Origin: a bacterium
Lineage (GTDB): Bacteria > Patescibacteriota > Minisyncoccia > Phycocordibacterales > Phycocordibacteraceae
NCBI GenBank assembly: GCA_021813835.1
Contig: JAKAJJ010000001.1
Coordinates: 37,153-53,454, forward strand
Direction: 5' to 3'
DNA length: 16,302 nucleotides
Below, in pieces: positions 1 through 6,349 of this stretch (its first letter is position 1; the number at the start of each line of letters is the position of its first letter). The position numbers were made by a program, and so were the translations under genes. The notes below the pieces were generated by a model. It was given only the letters and a program-made list of their open reading frames with translations. It did no database searches and was not told the origin of the DNA.

Positions 1-1
1 C

Positions 2-124
2 GACCTCCGCGACTATGCGAAGTATCTCCTTCGCAACGGTAGCCTCACGGAGAAGCGAGAGCTGCTTCTGTGCATCAAGAGCAAGCTGGTGCTGGAGAAG
101 GGTGAGCTGCGGCTGGAAAAGTAG
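2..124 (+). CDS. Serine site-specific recombinase, C-terminal end only (gene enters from the left)
   Basis: The frame is open from the window edge to a TAG at 122-124 and gives 40 residues with the pattern LLRNGSLTEKRELLLCIKSK followed by a basic, charged tail. That pattern resembles the extreme C-terminus of large serine recombinases common in Parcubacteria, where a coiled-coil-rich end follows the zinc-ribbon and recombinase domains. The catalytic domain lies outside the window, so activity cannot be judged. It ends 12 bases before the stop of the convergent KAP ATPase gene, which suggests that both belong to one integrated element. The family call comes from tail similarity recalled from memory, so it is moderate. 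Confidence 0.55.
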   Translation, partial: DLRDYAKYLLRNGSLTEKRELLLCIKSKLVLEKGELRLEK

Positions 125-136
125 TTTCCAGCGCTA

Positions 137-2320
137 TTAGACCTCCGACAGAGACGTTGGTGCTTCGAGTGCCGTCGATGCAGATTTCAATTTCGATTCA
201 TGTGTCGCGACAAACTGGTTTACGACTCTCTGATACTCGTCGATTCCATCCCATCGATTATTCTTCTTTGGATCCAGGTTTGCCTTATATTTGGACTTAT
301 CGATTGTTTCCTGGATTTTTTCGACATCAACGATCTTAGCTAGTTCCTCATAAGAACGGCCATCGAAATCGCTCATGTGCGGCGGTCCATATCCTCCATA
401 GGCCGTTCCCGTAAGGGTCGCCAGAAGTTGGGCCACCTCATCTGGGTATGCTTCTAGGCGCTGAGTCAGGTGCCTCCCGAGCTCACCTTTTCTGCTAAAA
501 GAATTCCAAATCCAGAATGCATTAATGACACCTTCACGACCATTCAAATATTGAGGATTGGATTCAAAATCAGAGCGCACCCGCTTGGCAAGCGCCTTTC
601 CAAGTTGCTGCTCTGACTCCTTGGCAATGAGGTGCTCTTTTGTTTCCTTTTCGTCGCGCTGGAGATGCATAAAACACCTCACAGCAAAGAGAGTCGGCCG
701 AGCGTTTTCCAATATCTGCTTTGCAAATTTGTCGCGTCCAATCTTCGGTGTGCGAGTCATTATCTTCATCATGTAGTAGATCGCTTGAGAAGCGGTTGAG
801 AAGAAGGGATCGTTATCGGGCGGTAATAAATCGCCGTTGGCAACAATGCCGATCGCCAACTTTTGTCCCGTAGACAGGTCGATCGTATCCTCGTAATGAC
901 GCGCCTTCGGTACAATCGCCTTAAGGTCGTTCGTCTCGGCATACTTTTTTGCGCGGGTGCATATTTCTGCGGTGCTTTTCATTCTGCCAAGCTCACCAAC
1001 AAAATCCTGAAAACTGACATCGGAAATGTCGTAGAAAGGTATCGCGTAGCTGAAGTACCTCTGAAAATAAGCGTGCGAACAGACCCTCTTTTCGCGTGCC
1101 CATTTTGTCTCCCAGTCATCGCCGTACGATGCGGACCCTGTATGAGGAAAAAGTTTTTCTAACAGACCCTCTATTCCTTTTTTCTCTTCGGGGGTCGGAA
1201 GTTGCTCAATAATGCCTTTCACGAAATTCTGAGCCTCTTTTTCACGCGCTCTGATTCCAAAGCCGTTCAAGAGCAAATCCGCATTATCGCGAACAGCGGC
1301 ATAAATATTGGGATAAAAGACTCGTAATCCCTCGATGAATAGGAGATCCCGAATATTAACCTCGTCCTTTAGAAGAGGCAGTGCGAATGCGATTGCATTT
1401 ATATAGCGTGTGATCTGGCGTGGCGTTTGCAAAGCATGGCCGATACTAGTGGGAAATTCCTGGGCGAAACTAAATGCATCTGCTTGCGTTGCCTCGGCTT
1501 CCAGCGCTTTGAGCAATACATCTAAGTCTTTGTAAAACGTGCGGTGCAATAACTGCCTCTCGACGGTTGGAAGGTGGAGGGGCACCTGAATTATTTTCTC
1601 TAAGAATTGGGTGCCAGCTTTGTCTTTTGTGCTAGAGGCGTATTTTTCCGCCAATGCCGCCGCAACCATCTCTTTGTCGAAGGCGAGGACATAGGTTGTA
1701 TTCTCGAAGTTTCCTGACAATTTTACGAGTTTGAAAATTTGATGGACTTCTTCTTTATCGAGACGATCAATGTCGTCGATGAGGACGACAATGTGTTTGC
1801 CGCTGTTTTTCAGGATATCGCTGATGCGGTCGCGCAACTCGACAGGGGTCGGATTTTTCTGAAATGCCTTGGCGGCTTTTGTCATTGCATCGAAATTGAT
1901 ACTGACACCGCCTATTGTGACCGAACTCGCGACGATGCTTAAAAGACTGCCGTATTTACGAACGCTTTCTGCAAAATCCTGCCCAGCTGTAACCATTACC
2001 TTGCCGACCTCTTTTGCCAAATGCTCGAAGAAACCTTCGATGAGCATATGCTCGGACTGGAAGAACCAAGGATTGAAGCGTGTCACGACTATGTCGGGAT
2101 ACTTCTCGAGATCGGACGCCATGAGATTCAAGGTCGACGTTTTGCCGTCGCCCCATTGCCCATATAGACCTATAACCAAGCCGCTTGTGTCGGTCCTGGA
2201 GCTGATTGAATCGGCGATTCTTTTAGCGAAATATGAGCGCTTGAATCTATCCTGTTTCTCTTCCTCGATTGGCCGATCGGGTAGATAGCTATCAGTATTG
2301 GAATTTTCTTTTTCTGCCAT
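137..2320 (-). CDS. KAP-family P-loop ATPase (possible phage-exclusion protein)
   Basis: This 727-residue protein has Walker A GQWGDGKT at residues 54-61 and Walker B IVVLIDDIDRLD at 177-188, which includes the DDID acidic pair. It also has FLEKIIQVPLHLP at 239-251 and a TPRQITRYINAI segment near 295-310. These are typical of KAP NTPases (named for Kidins220/ARMS and PifA). Only a weakly hydrophobic stretch (about 123-140) lies between the Walker motifs, where many relatives carry membrane helices, so this copy is probably cytoplasmic or peripheral. Family members include the plasmid phage-exclusion protein PifA, and many are sporadic cargo genes of unknown role. The long C-terminal half has no motif I recognise. 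GC is clearly lower than in genes from 2560 on, and the gene sits between a recombinase tail and a tRNA-Ser 3' end, which suggests horizontal acquisition. The ATG at 2320 was chosen because the Walker A region is complete from there; there is no good Shine-Dalgarno. Family is confident; a defence role is inference. Confidence 0.85.
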   Translation of the reverse strand: MAEKENSNTDSYLPDRPIEEEKQDRFKRSYFAKRIADSISSRTDTSGLVIGLYGQWGDGKTSTLNLMASDLEKYPDIVVTRFNPWFFQSEHMLIEGFFEHLAKEVGKVMVTAGQDFAESVRKYGSLLSIVASSVTIGGVSINFDAMTKAAKAFQKNPTPVELRDRISDILKNSGKHIVVLIDDIDRLDKEEVHQIFKLVKLSGNFENTTYVLAFDKEMVAAALAEKYASSTKDKAGTQFLEKIIQVPLHLPTVERQLLHRTFYKDLDVLLKALEAEATQADAFSFAQEFPTSIGHALQTPRQITRYINAIAFALPLLKDEVNIRDLLFIEGLRVFYPNIYAAVRDNADLLLNGFGIRAREKEAQNFVKGIIEQLPTPEEKKGIEGLLEKLFPHTGSASYGDDWETKWAREKRVCSHAYFQRYFSYAIPFYDISDVSFQDFVGELGRMKSTAEICTRAKKYAETNDLKAIVPKARHYEDTIDLSTGQKLAIGIVANGDLLPPDNDPFFSTASQAIYYMMKIMTRTPKIGRDKFAKQILENARPTLFAVRCFMHLQRDEKETKEHLIAKESEQQLGKALAKRVRSDFESNPQYLNGREGVINAFWIWNSFSRKGELGRHLTQRLEAYPDEVAQLLATLTGTAYGGYGPPHMSDFDGRSYEELAKIVDVEKIQETIDKSKYKANLDPKKNNRWDGIDEYQRVVNQFVATHESKLKSASTALEAPTSLSEV

Positions 2321-2329
2321 ACATCACTC

Positions 2330-2357
2330 ATTGTATGCTCTTGACTGCACAGCACAA
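2330..2357 (-). promoter_or_regulatory. Candidate promoter of the KAP ATPase gene
   Basis: On the minus strand TTGTGC (2357-2352) is followed after 16 bases by TACAAT (2335-2330). The hexamers match the sigma70 consensus at four and five positions. The -10 ends nine bases before the ATG, so the leader would be only a few bases. This is a motif match by eye. Confidence 0.35.
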
Positions 2358-2443
2358 TAGCGGCGCGACACGCCTCTCATAAAGTTTAAAATTCCTACCC
2401 CCTTCAATAGAAAGAGGTCGCGAAACACCATCGCCCTAGACTG

Positions 2444-2530
2444 CGGAGAGGGCGAGATTCGAACTCGCGGTGGGGTTTCCCCCACGCATGCTTTCCAAGC
2501 ATGTCCTTTAGACCACTCAGGCACCTCTCC
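2444..2530 (-). tRNA. tRNA-Ser (anticodon GGA)
   Basis: Read on the minus strand this is an 87-base class II tRNA. The acceptor stem GGAGAGG/CCTCTCC carries discriminator G. The anticodon stem CATGC/GCATG encloses loop TTGGAAA, giving anticodon GGA, which reads UCC and UCU serine codons. A long variable arm (GTGGGG-GAAA-CCCCAC) and T arm GCGAG-TTCGAAT-CTCGC follow. The long variable arm and discriminator G are the serine identity elements. CCA is not encoded: the bases after the discriminator are CAG. Its 3' end faces the low-GC recombinase/KAP segment, the orientation expected if that segment used the tRNA end as an attachment site. No repeated copy of the tRNA end was found in the window. 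Confidence 0.95.
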
Positions 2531-2540
2531 GTATTGGATT

Positions 2541-2546
2541 GTTATA
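2541..2546 (-). promoter_or_regulatory. Extended -10 box of tRNA-Ser
   Basis: In the 28-base gap between the htpX stop and the tRNA, the minus strand reads TGC-TATAAC, an extended -10 box whose last base is 10 bases before the mature tRNA 5' end. No convincing -35 box is present. It indicates independent transcription of the tRNA. Confidence 0.45.
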
Positions 2547-2558
2547 GCAGAAAAATCT

Positions 2559-3464
2559 TTATTCCGCCTTCAGAGCGAGAAGCGCTTTGATGCGTTCGGG
2601 GATCGGCGGATGCGTCGAGAAAAGCCGTTCGATCCATCCGCCCGTGGTCGCATTCTTCGCGCCGAACGGGTCGCCGATGAACAAATGCGCGGTCGCGAGA
2701 TTCGCGTGCCGCATCGGCGCGCCGTATCCTCCGATTTTCCGGAGCGCGGACGCGAGACCTTCGGGATAGCGCGTGAGCAAGGCGCCGGACGCGTCCGCGA
2801 GATATTCGCGCCGGCGGCTGATGGCAAGCTCGATGAGTTTCGCCGCGAGCGGGGCGAGTACGATGCCGGCAATTGCGAGAACTGCAAGAAGCGCATTCCC
2901 TCCTCCGTTTTCATCGCGCCGGCCACCGCCCCAGAACGACACGCGCAGAAAAAAATTCGCGGCGAGCGCGGCGAAGCCCGCGAGCACGACCGCCACGGTC
3001 ATCAGGAGCATGTCGTTGTTCTTGATGTGCGAGAGCTCGTGCGCGACGACGCCCTCGAGCTCGGCGCGGCTCATCATCGCGAGGAGGCCGGTCGTCGCGC
3101 AGACGGCGGCGTGGCGCTCGTCGCGTCCGGTCGCGAACGCGTTCGGCGCCGGATCGTCGATGACGCAGAGCTTCGGCATCGGCAACCCCGCGGCGATTGC
3201 GAGGTTTTCGGTAACGGTATGGAAATCGAAAAATTCCTCGCGCGATGCCGGGCGCGCCCGGTTAAGAGAGAGCACGAGCGTGTCGGAAGCCCAGTACGCA
3301 TAGACGTTCGTCGCGAGCGCGAGGGCGACGGCGGCATAGAGGATGAGCGGATTTCCGTAGTACCAGGATATCGCGTAACCGAGGGCGATGACGATGAGGA
3401 GGAATCCGAGGATGAGTATCCACGTCCGGCGGATGTTCGACGCGCGCGCTTCGTAGAGGTTCAT
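2559..3464 (-). CDS. htpX: HtpX-type membrane zinc metalloprotease (M48)
   Basis: This 301-residue protein has the M48 zinc-binding site HELSH at 142-146, with the third ligand expected at Glu220 in RRREYLADASGA. Two N-terminal hydrophobic helices (about 13-33 and 38-60) and two more flanking the catalytic core (about 152-174 and 190-214) give the usual four-helix layout, and the length matches the family. HtpX is an inner-membrane endopeptidase that degrades misfolded membrane proteins, working alongside FtsH, which is also encoded in this window. The ATG at 3464 overlaps the stop of the diguanylate cyclase gene as ATGA, so translation is probably coupled; there is no Shine-Dalgarno. It is the last gene of the lemA-cyclase-htpX unit. 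The lemA-htpX pairing is widespread in bacteria. Confidence 0.93.
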   Translation of the reverse strand: MNLYEARASNIRRTWILILGFLLIVIALGYAISWYYGNPLILYAAVALALATNVYAYWASDTLVLSLNRARPASREEFFDFHTVTENLAIAAGLPMPKLCVIDDPAPNAFATGRDERHAAVCATTGLLAMMSRAELEGVVAHELSHIKNNDMLLMTVAVVLAGFAALAANFFLRVSFWGGGRRDENGGGNALLAVLAIAGIVLAPLAAKLIELAISRRREYLADASGALLTRYPEGLASALRKIGGYGAPMRHANLATAHLFIGDPFGAKNATTGGWIERLFSTHPPIPERIKALLALKAE

Positions 3465-4114
3465 AGCGAACTGAACGGCACGACTTGATCGCGTCCGTTC
3501 TCCTTCGCTTGGTAGAGCGCTTTGTCGGCATTCGCGTACAGCGCCGCCGCATCCTTCGCGTGCTCCGAGGAGGCGACGCCGATGCTCGCCGTGACGGCGA
3601 GCCCCGGATACTTTTCAAACGGCAATTGCGCAATCCTCTCGCGGAGTTTCTCCGCCTTGCGCGCGGCAATCTCTTCATTGGCACCCGGCATAAGTATGAC
3701 GAGCTCCTCACCGCCGACGCGCGCGACAAGGTCCGCCTCGTGCTCGCGCACCGAATCGATCATAAGCGCGCAGACCTTCCGCAGAACCTCGTCGCCCGCC
3801 GGGTGACCGTAGGCGTCGTTAATGCGCTTGAAGTGGTCCAGATCGACGAAAATGAGGGACGCTACCTTGAGCGGTCCGGCTCCCGCGCGGTGCTCCTCGA
3901 TCTCACCGCGGACCATTTTGATGACGTGTTCGAGTTCCCGCTCGAACACGTGACGGCTTCGCGCGCCCGTGAGGGCATCGATGCCGATGACTATTTCGAG
4001 GTATTCATTGTGCCCTTTGAGCGCAGCATTTTCCGCTTCGAGCGCTTTGATTCTCGCCAGAAGCAGTTCTCGTTCTTCCTTCGGCGCCAAGGGTAGCTGC
4101 GGGCCGGCCTTCAT
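3461..4114 (-). CDS. Soluble GGDEF-domain diguanylate cyclase
   Basis: The protein has 217 residues. Residues 13-45 form a charged, heptad-like coiled coil (RIKALEAENAALKGHNEYLE), and the rest is one GGDEF domain. Substrate and metal residues appear intact in FVDLDHFKRINDAYGHPAGD (89-108), the active-site loop is GGEEL (134-138), and the C-terminal ALYQAKENGRD is present. The reaction is two GTP to cyclic di-GMP. There is no membrane segment, PAS, GAF or receiver domain, so the coiled coil may serve for dimerisation. The inhibitory RxxD site five residues before GGEEL reads HEAD, so its Arg is missing and product inhibition may be absent. The gene begins 7 bases after the lemA stop and overlaps htpX by 4 bases. 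No PilZ, EAL or HD-GYP partner is in the window. Cyclase activity is likely but unproven. Confidence 0.93.
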   Translation of the reverse strand: MKAGPQLPLAPKEERELLLARIKALEAENAALKGHNEYLEIVIGIDALTGARSRHVFERELEHVIKMVRGEIEEHRAGAGPLKVASLIFVDLDHFKRINDAYGHPAGDEVLRKVCALMIDSVREHEADLVARVGGEELVILMPGANEEIAARKAEKLRERIAQLPFEKYPGLAVTASIGVASSEHAKDAAALYANADKALYQAKENGRDQVVPFSSL

Positions 4115-4121
4115 AGCGACG

Positions 4122-4676
4122 CTAGAACTGCACGCGTACGGGTTCCTGTGCGGCAGCGTCGGAGAGCTCGAAAAGGGCCATCGGCGCGAAGCCGAAGGAG
4201 CGCGCGATGAGGGAGCCCGGGAACGATTGTTCCGCGGTATTGAGCGCCATCACGGTCGTGTTATAGAAACGGCGCGCCGCCTGGATCTTGTCTTCCGTGT
4301 CGGACAGTTCGCGCTGGAGCCCGAGGAAGTTCTGGTTCGCTTTCAAGTCCGGGTAGTTCTCCGCGACGGCGAAGAGCGACTTCAGGGTGCCGGCGAGCTG
4401 GTTCTCGGCGGCGGCCTTGTCCGGGGGCGCGGACGCGCCCATCGCTTTCGTCCGCGCGGCGGTGACGTCCTCGATGGTCGTCTTCTCGTGCGCCGCGTAG
4501 CCCTTCACGGTTTCGACGAGGTTCGGGATGAGGTCGTAGCGGCGCTTCAGCTGGACGGCGATATCGGCCCAGGCTTCCTTCGCGCGGTTCGCGAGGAGGA
4601 CGAGCCGGTTGAACGCGACGACGGCCCACAGAACGATAAGCGCGAGGACGGCGAGTACGATGGTAGTCAGCGACAT
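4122..4676 (-). CDS. lemA: LemA family membrane-anchored protein
   Basis: This 184-residue protein has one N-terminal membrane helix (about residues 4-26) and then a long helical domain with LemA hallmarks: RRYDLIPNLVETVKGYAAHE (about 45-64), ENYPDLKANQNF (about 107-118) and ELSDTEDKIQAARRFYN (about 123-139). The N-terminus is expected to be short and outside, with the helical bundle on the other face. The molecular function of LemA is not established; it very often neighbours htpX and is thought to act with it in the envelope. The ATG at 4676 is supported by a TATACT box exactly six bases upstream, predicting a leaderless mRNA that would run through the cyclase and htpX genes. Confidence 0.93.
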   Translation of the reverse strand: MSLTTIVLAVLALIVLWAVVAFNRLVLLANRAKEAWADIAVQLKRRYDLIPNLVETVKGYAAHEKTTIEDVTAARTKAMGASAPPDKAAAENQLAGTLKSLFAVAENYPDLKANQNFLGLQRELSDTEDKIQAARRFYNTTVMALNTAEQSFPGSLIARSFGFAPMALFELSDAAAQEPVRVQF

Positions 4677-4682
4677 GGGAGA

Positions 4683-4688
4683 AGTATA
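4683..4688 (-). promoter_or_regulatory. Extended -10 box of the lemA operon, leaderless spacing
   Basis: The minus strand reads TGC-TATACT-TCTCCC-ATG. The TG motif one base before the hexamer makes it an extended -10 box. The six-base gap to the ATG puts the predicted transcription start at or next to the start codon. It lies in the 18-base gap after the preceding gene, so lemA-cyclase-htpX can be transcribed on its own. Confidence 0.6.
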
Positions 4689-4694
4689 GCAAAA

Positions 4695-5117
4695 TCAGCG
4701 GGCGTGGGCGAGGATGAAAACGCCGATGGGCAGGCACCACACGAGCCAGTCGACGACGCCCTTTTTCCAGAGCTGGCGATACAAGCGGCGGTGCAGGTAG
4801 AACTCCTGGAAAGAAATGAAGAGCACGGCGACGACGAGGAAGACGTAGAGCGCCTCCCGGCTTCCGAGGAGCGACTGCGACACGTAGGCGGCGAGCGCGA
4901 GGAAGAGTATGGAGCCCGCGAGGTGGAAGAGCTGGCGGTACGCGTCGAGGCCGAAGCCGTAGTGTCCGGCTCCGTACCGCCGAACTTCGCGCGCGACGGC
5001 GGCGTTGTAGGCGCGGACGCCGCGCACCCACTCTCCGCCCACGTTCGCCCGGAAGGGATAGAAGCGGTCGGGGAGCGTGACGAGCGCGTCGTAGAGGCCG
5101 CGGCGCTTCCGTTTCAT
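4695..5117 (-). CDS. Unrecognised small integral membrane protein
   Basis: I do not recognise this 140-residue protein. The N-terminal 64 residues are basic and aromatic and look cytoplasmic. Three hydrophobic helices follow at about 65-85, 88-108 and 121-139. The first two are separated by only a short turn. The second ends in FQEFYLHRRLYRQLWKKG, a strongly basic loop that by the positive-inside rule should face the cytoplasm. There is no signal peptidase site. The ATG at 5117 is favoured because a TATACT box lies seven bases upstream, overlapping the stop of the malic enzyme gene. It precedes lemA by 18 bases on the same strand, so it may act in the envelope too, but that is only proximity. 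GC and codon choice match the neighbours. Confidence 0.75.
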   Translation of the reverse strand: MKRKRRGLYDALVTLPDRFYPFRANVGGEWVRGVRAYNAAVAREVRRYGAGHYGFGLDAYRQLFHLAGSILFLALAAYVSQSLLGSREALYVFLVVAVLFISFQEFYLHRRLYRQLWKKGVVDWLVWCLPIGVFILAHAR

Positions 5118-5122
5118 CCGCT

Positions 5123-6253
5123 TCAGTATATCGCGCGGGCGACGGCTTTCACGACGCGCGGGTCGAGAAGGTCGGGAATGACGTTCCCCGCCGAAGGCCG
5201 CGCGACGAGGGCGGCGAGGGCGCGCGCGGCGCGCAATTTCATCTCCTGCGTGACCGCGCGGACGCCCTTGTCGAGCGCGCCGCGGAAGACGCCCGGGAAG
5301 ACGAGCGCGTTGTTGATCTGATTCGGAAAGTCGGAGCGGCCGGTGGCGATGACGGCGGCGCCCGCCTTCCGCGCGGCCTCCGGCATAATCTCGGGCTCGG
5401 GGTTCGCGAGCGCGAAGACGATGGCCCGCGGCGCCATACTCGCGACGTGCTCGGAGGCAAGAAGCCCTTTGCCGGACACGCCGATAAAGGCGTCCGCGCC
5501 GGCCATCGCCTCCGCGAGGCCGCCCCGTATCCGGCGCGGATTCGTGAGCGCGGCCAGTTCTTTCTTGTGCGCGTTCAGGCGGGCGCGGCCGGCGTAGAGG
5601 ATGCCCGCGCGGTCGAGCAGGATGATGTCCTCTATGCCCGCGGCAAGAAGGAGCTTCGCGGAGGCGGTGCCGGCCGCGCCGGCGCCGCTTATGACGACTT
5701 TGAGTTTCTTGAAATCCTTTTTGACGGCCTTCGCGGCATTCAGAAGCCCGGCGAGAACGACGATGGCGGTGCCATGCTGGTCGTCATGCATCACGGGGAT
5801 GTCGAGCTCCTTCGCGAGCCGCTCCTCGACGGCGAAGCATTTCGGCGCGGCGATGTCTTCGAGGTTGATGCCGCCGAACGCGGGCGCGAACGCTTTCACG
5901 GCCCGTACGATCTCATCCGAATCCCGGGTCGAGAGCACGATGGGCCACGCGTCGATGCCCGCCATCGTCTTGAAAATGAGCGCCTTCCCTTCCATCACCG
6001 GCAGGGCGCCGTAGGGGCCGATGTCGCCCAGGCCGAGCACCGCCGAGCCGTCGGAGACGACCGCGACCGAATTTCTCTTCACCGACATCGCGCGCGCGTC
6101 CTCCGGATGCTCCGCGAGGTGGCGCGCGGCCGCGCCCACGCCGGGGGTGTACCAGAGCGAAAAATCTTTCTTTGTCTTGAGCGGGACGCGCGCGCGGGTT
6201 TCTATGCGCGCGCCGCGCTTGCGATACGTAGCGATGAGTTTCTTCGCGTCCAT
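5123..6253 (-). CDS. NAD(P)-dependent malic enzyme (decarboxylating)
   Basis: This 376-residue protein is of the short bacterial malic-enzyme type, which lacks the C-terminal phosphotransacetylase-like domain of the long form. It oxidatively decarboxylates malate to pyruvate with NAD(P)+ and a divalent metal. Visible motifs are WYTPGVG (34-40, with the catalytic Tyr35), GDIGP-YGALPVMEGKALIFK (76-95, with Lys90 as candidate general base), GGINLEDI (127-134) and HDDQHGTA (156-163) for metal binding, the dinucleotide motif SGAGAAGTA (189-197), and ALANPEPEI and SDFPNQINN toward the end. The ATG at 6253 starts just before the usual N-terminal region, and the upstream frame has no family resemblance. 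It is divergent from recG with 96 bases between starts. In an organism of reduced metabolism it would link C4 acids to pyruvate and reduced cofactor. Cofactor preference cannot be read reliably. Confidence 0.93.
   Translation of the reverse strand: MDAKKLIATYRKRGARIETRARVPLKTKKDFSLWYTPGVGAAARHLAEHPEDARAMSVKRNSVAVVSDGSAVLGLGDIGPYGALPVMEGKALIFKTMAGIDAWPIVLSTRDSDEIVRAVKAFAPAFGGINLEDIAAPKCFAVEERLAKELDIPVMHDDQHGTAIVVLAGLLNAAKAVKKDFKKLKVVISGAGAAGTASAKLLLAAGIEDIILLDRAGILYAGRARLNAHKKELAALTNPRRIRGGLAEAMAGADAFIGVSGKGLLASEHVASMAPRAIVFALANPEPEIMPEAARKAGAAVIATGRSDFPNQINNALVFPGVFRGALDKGVRAVTQEMKLRAARALAALVARPSAGNVIPDLLDPRVVKAVARAIY
5125..5130 (-). promoter_or_regulatory. -10 box of the small membrane protein gene, overlapping the malic enzyme stop
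   Basis: The minus strand reads TATACT-GAAGCGG-ATG, a seven-base gap. The last bases of the hexamer and the next base form part of the TGA stop of the malic enzyme gene. No clear -35 was found. Confidence 0.5.
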
Positions 6254-6264
6254 CGTGAGGAGCC

Positions 6265-6294
6265 AGTATACCCCGACACCCGCCGCGCCGTCAT
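6265..6294 (-). promoter_or_regulatory. Candidate promoter of the malic enzyme gene
   Basis: On the minus strand ATGACG (6294-6289, four of six consensus positions) is followed after 18 bases by TATACT (6270-6265), which ends 11 bases before the ATG. The predicted leader is about 4-5 bases, too short for a Shine-Dalgarno. Confidence 0.5.
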
Positions 6295-6337
6295 TACGGG
6301 TGCGGCGAAAGCCGCGACCGCGAAGCGGGCGTATAGG

Positions 6338-6343
6338 TATACT
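6338..6343 (+). promoter_or_regulatory. -10 box of recG, leaderless spacing
   Basis: The plus strand reads TATACT-GGAGAG-GTG. The hexamer is six bases from the chosen GTG. The GGAGAG abuts the GTG with no spacer, so it cannot work as a normal Shine-Dalgarno. A GCGGC-GAAA-GCCGC hairpin lies just upstream at 6302-6315. Confidence 0.5.
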
Positions 6344-6349
6344 GGAGAG

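Noticed and set aside
2324..2524. Short frame starting MPEWSKGHAWKAC
   Set aside because: It is a translation of the tRNA-Ser gene, a well-known false-gene pattern.
3969..5321. A 450-codon plus-strand frame over the cyclase, lemA and membrane protein genes
   Set aside because: It crosses three well-supported minus-strand genes and is dominated by Glu, Arg and Gly.
6302..6315. GCGGC-GAAA-GCCGC hairpin between the malic enzyme and recG starts, as a terminator
   Set aside because: No T-tract on either strand and it lies between divergent starts; at most it shapes the promoter region.
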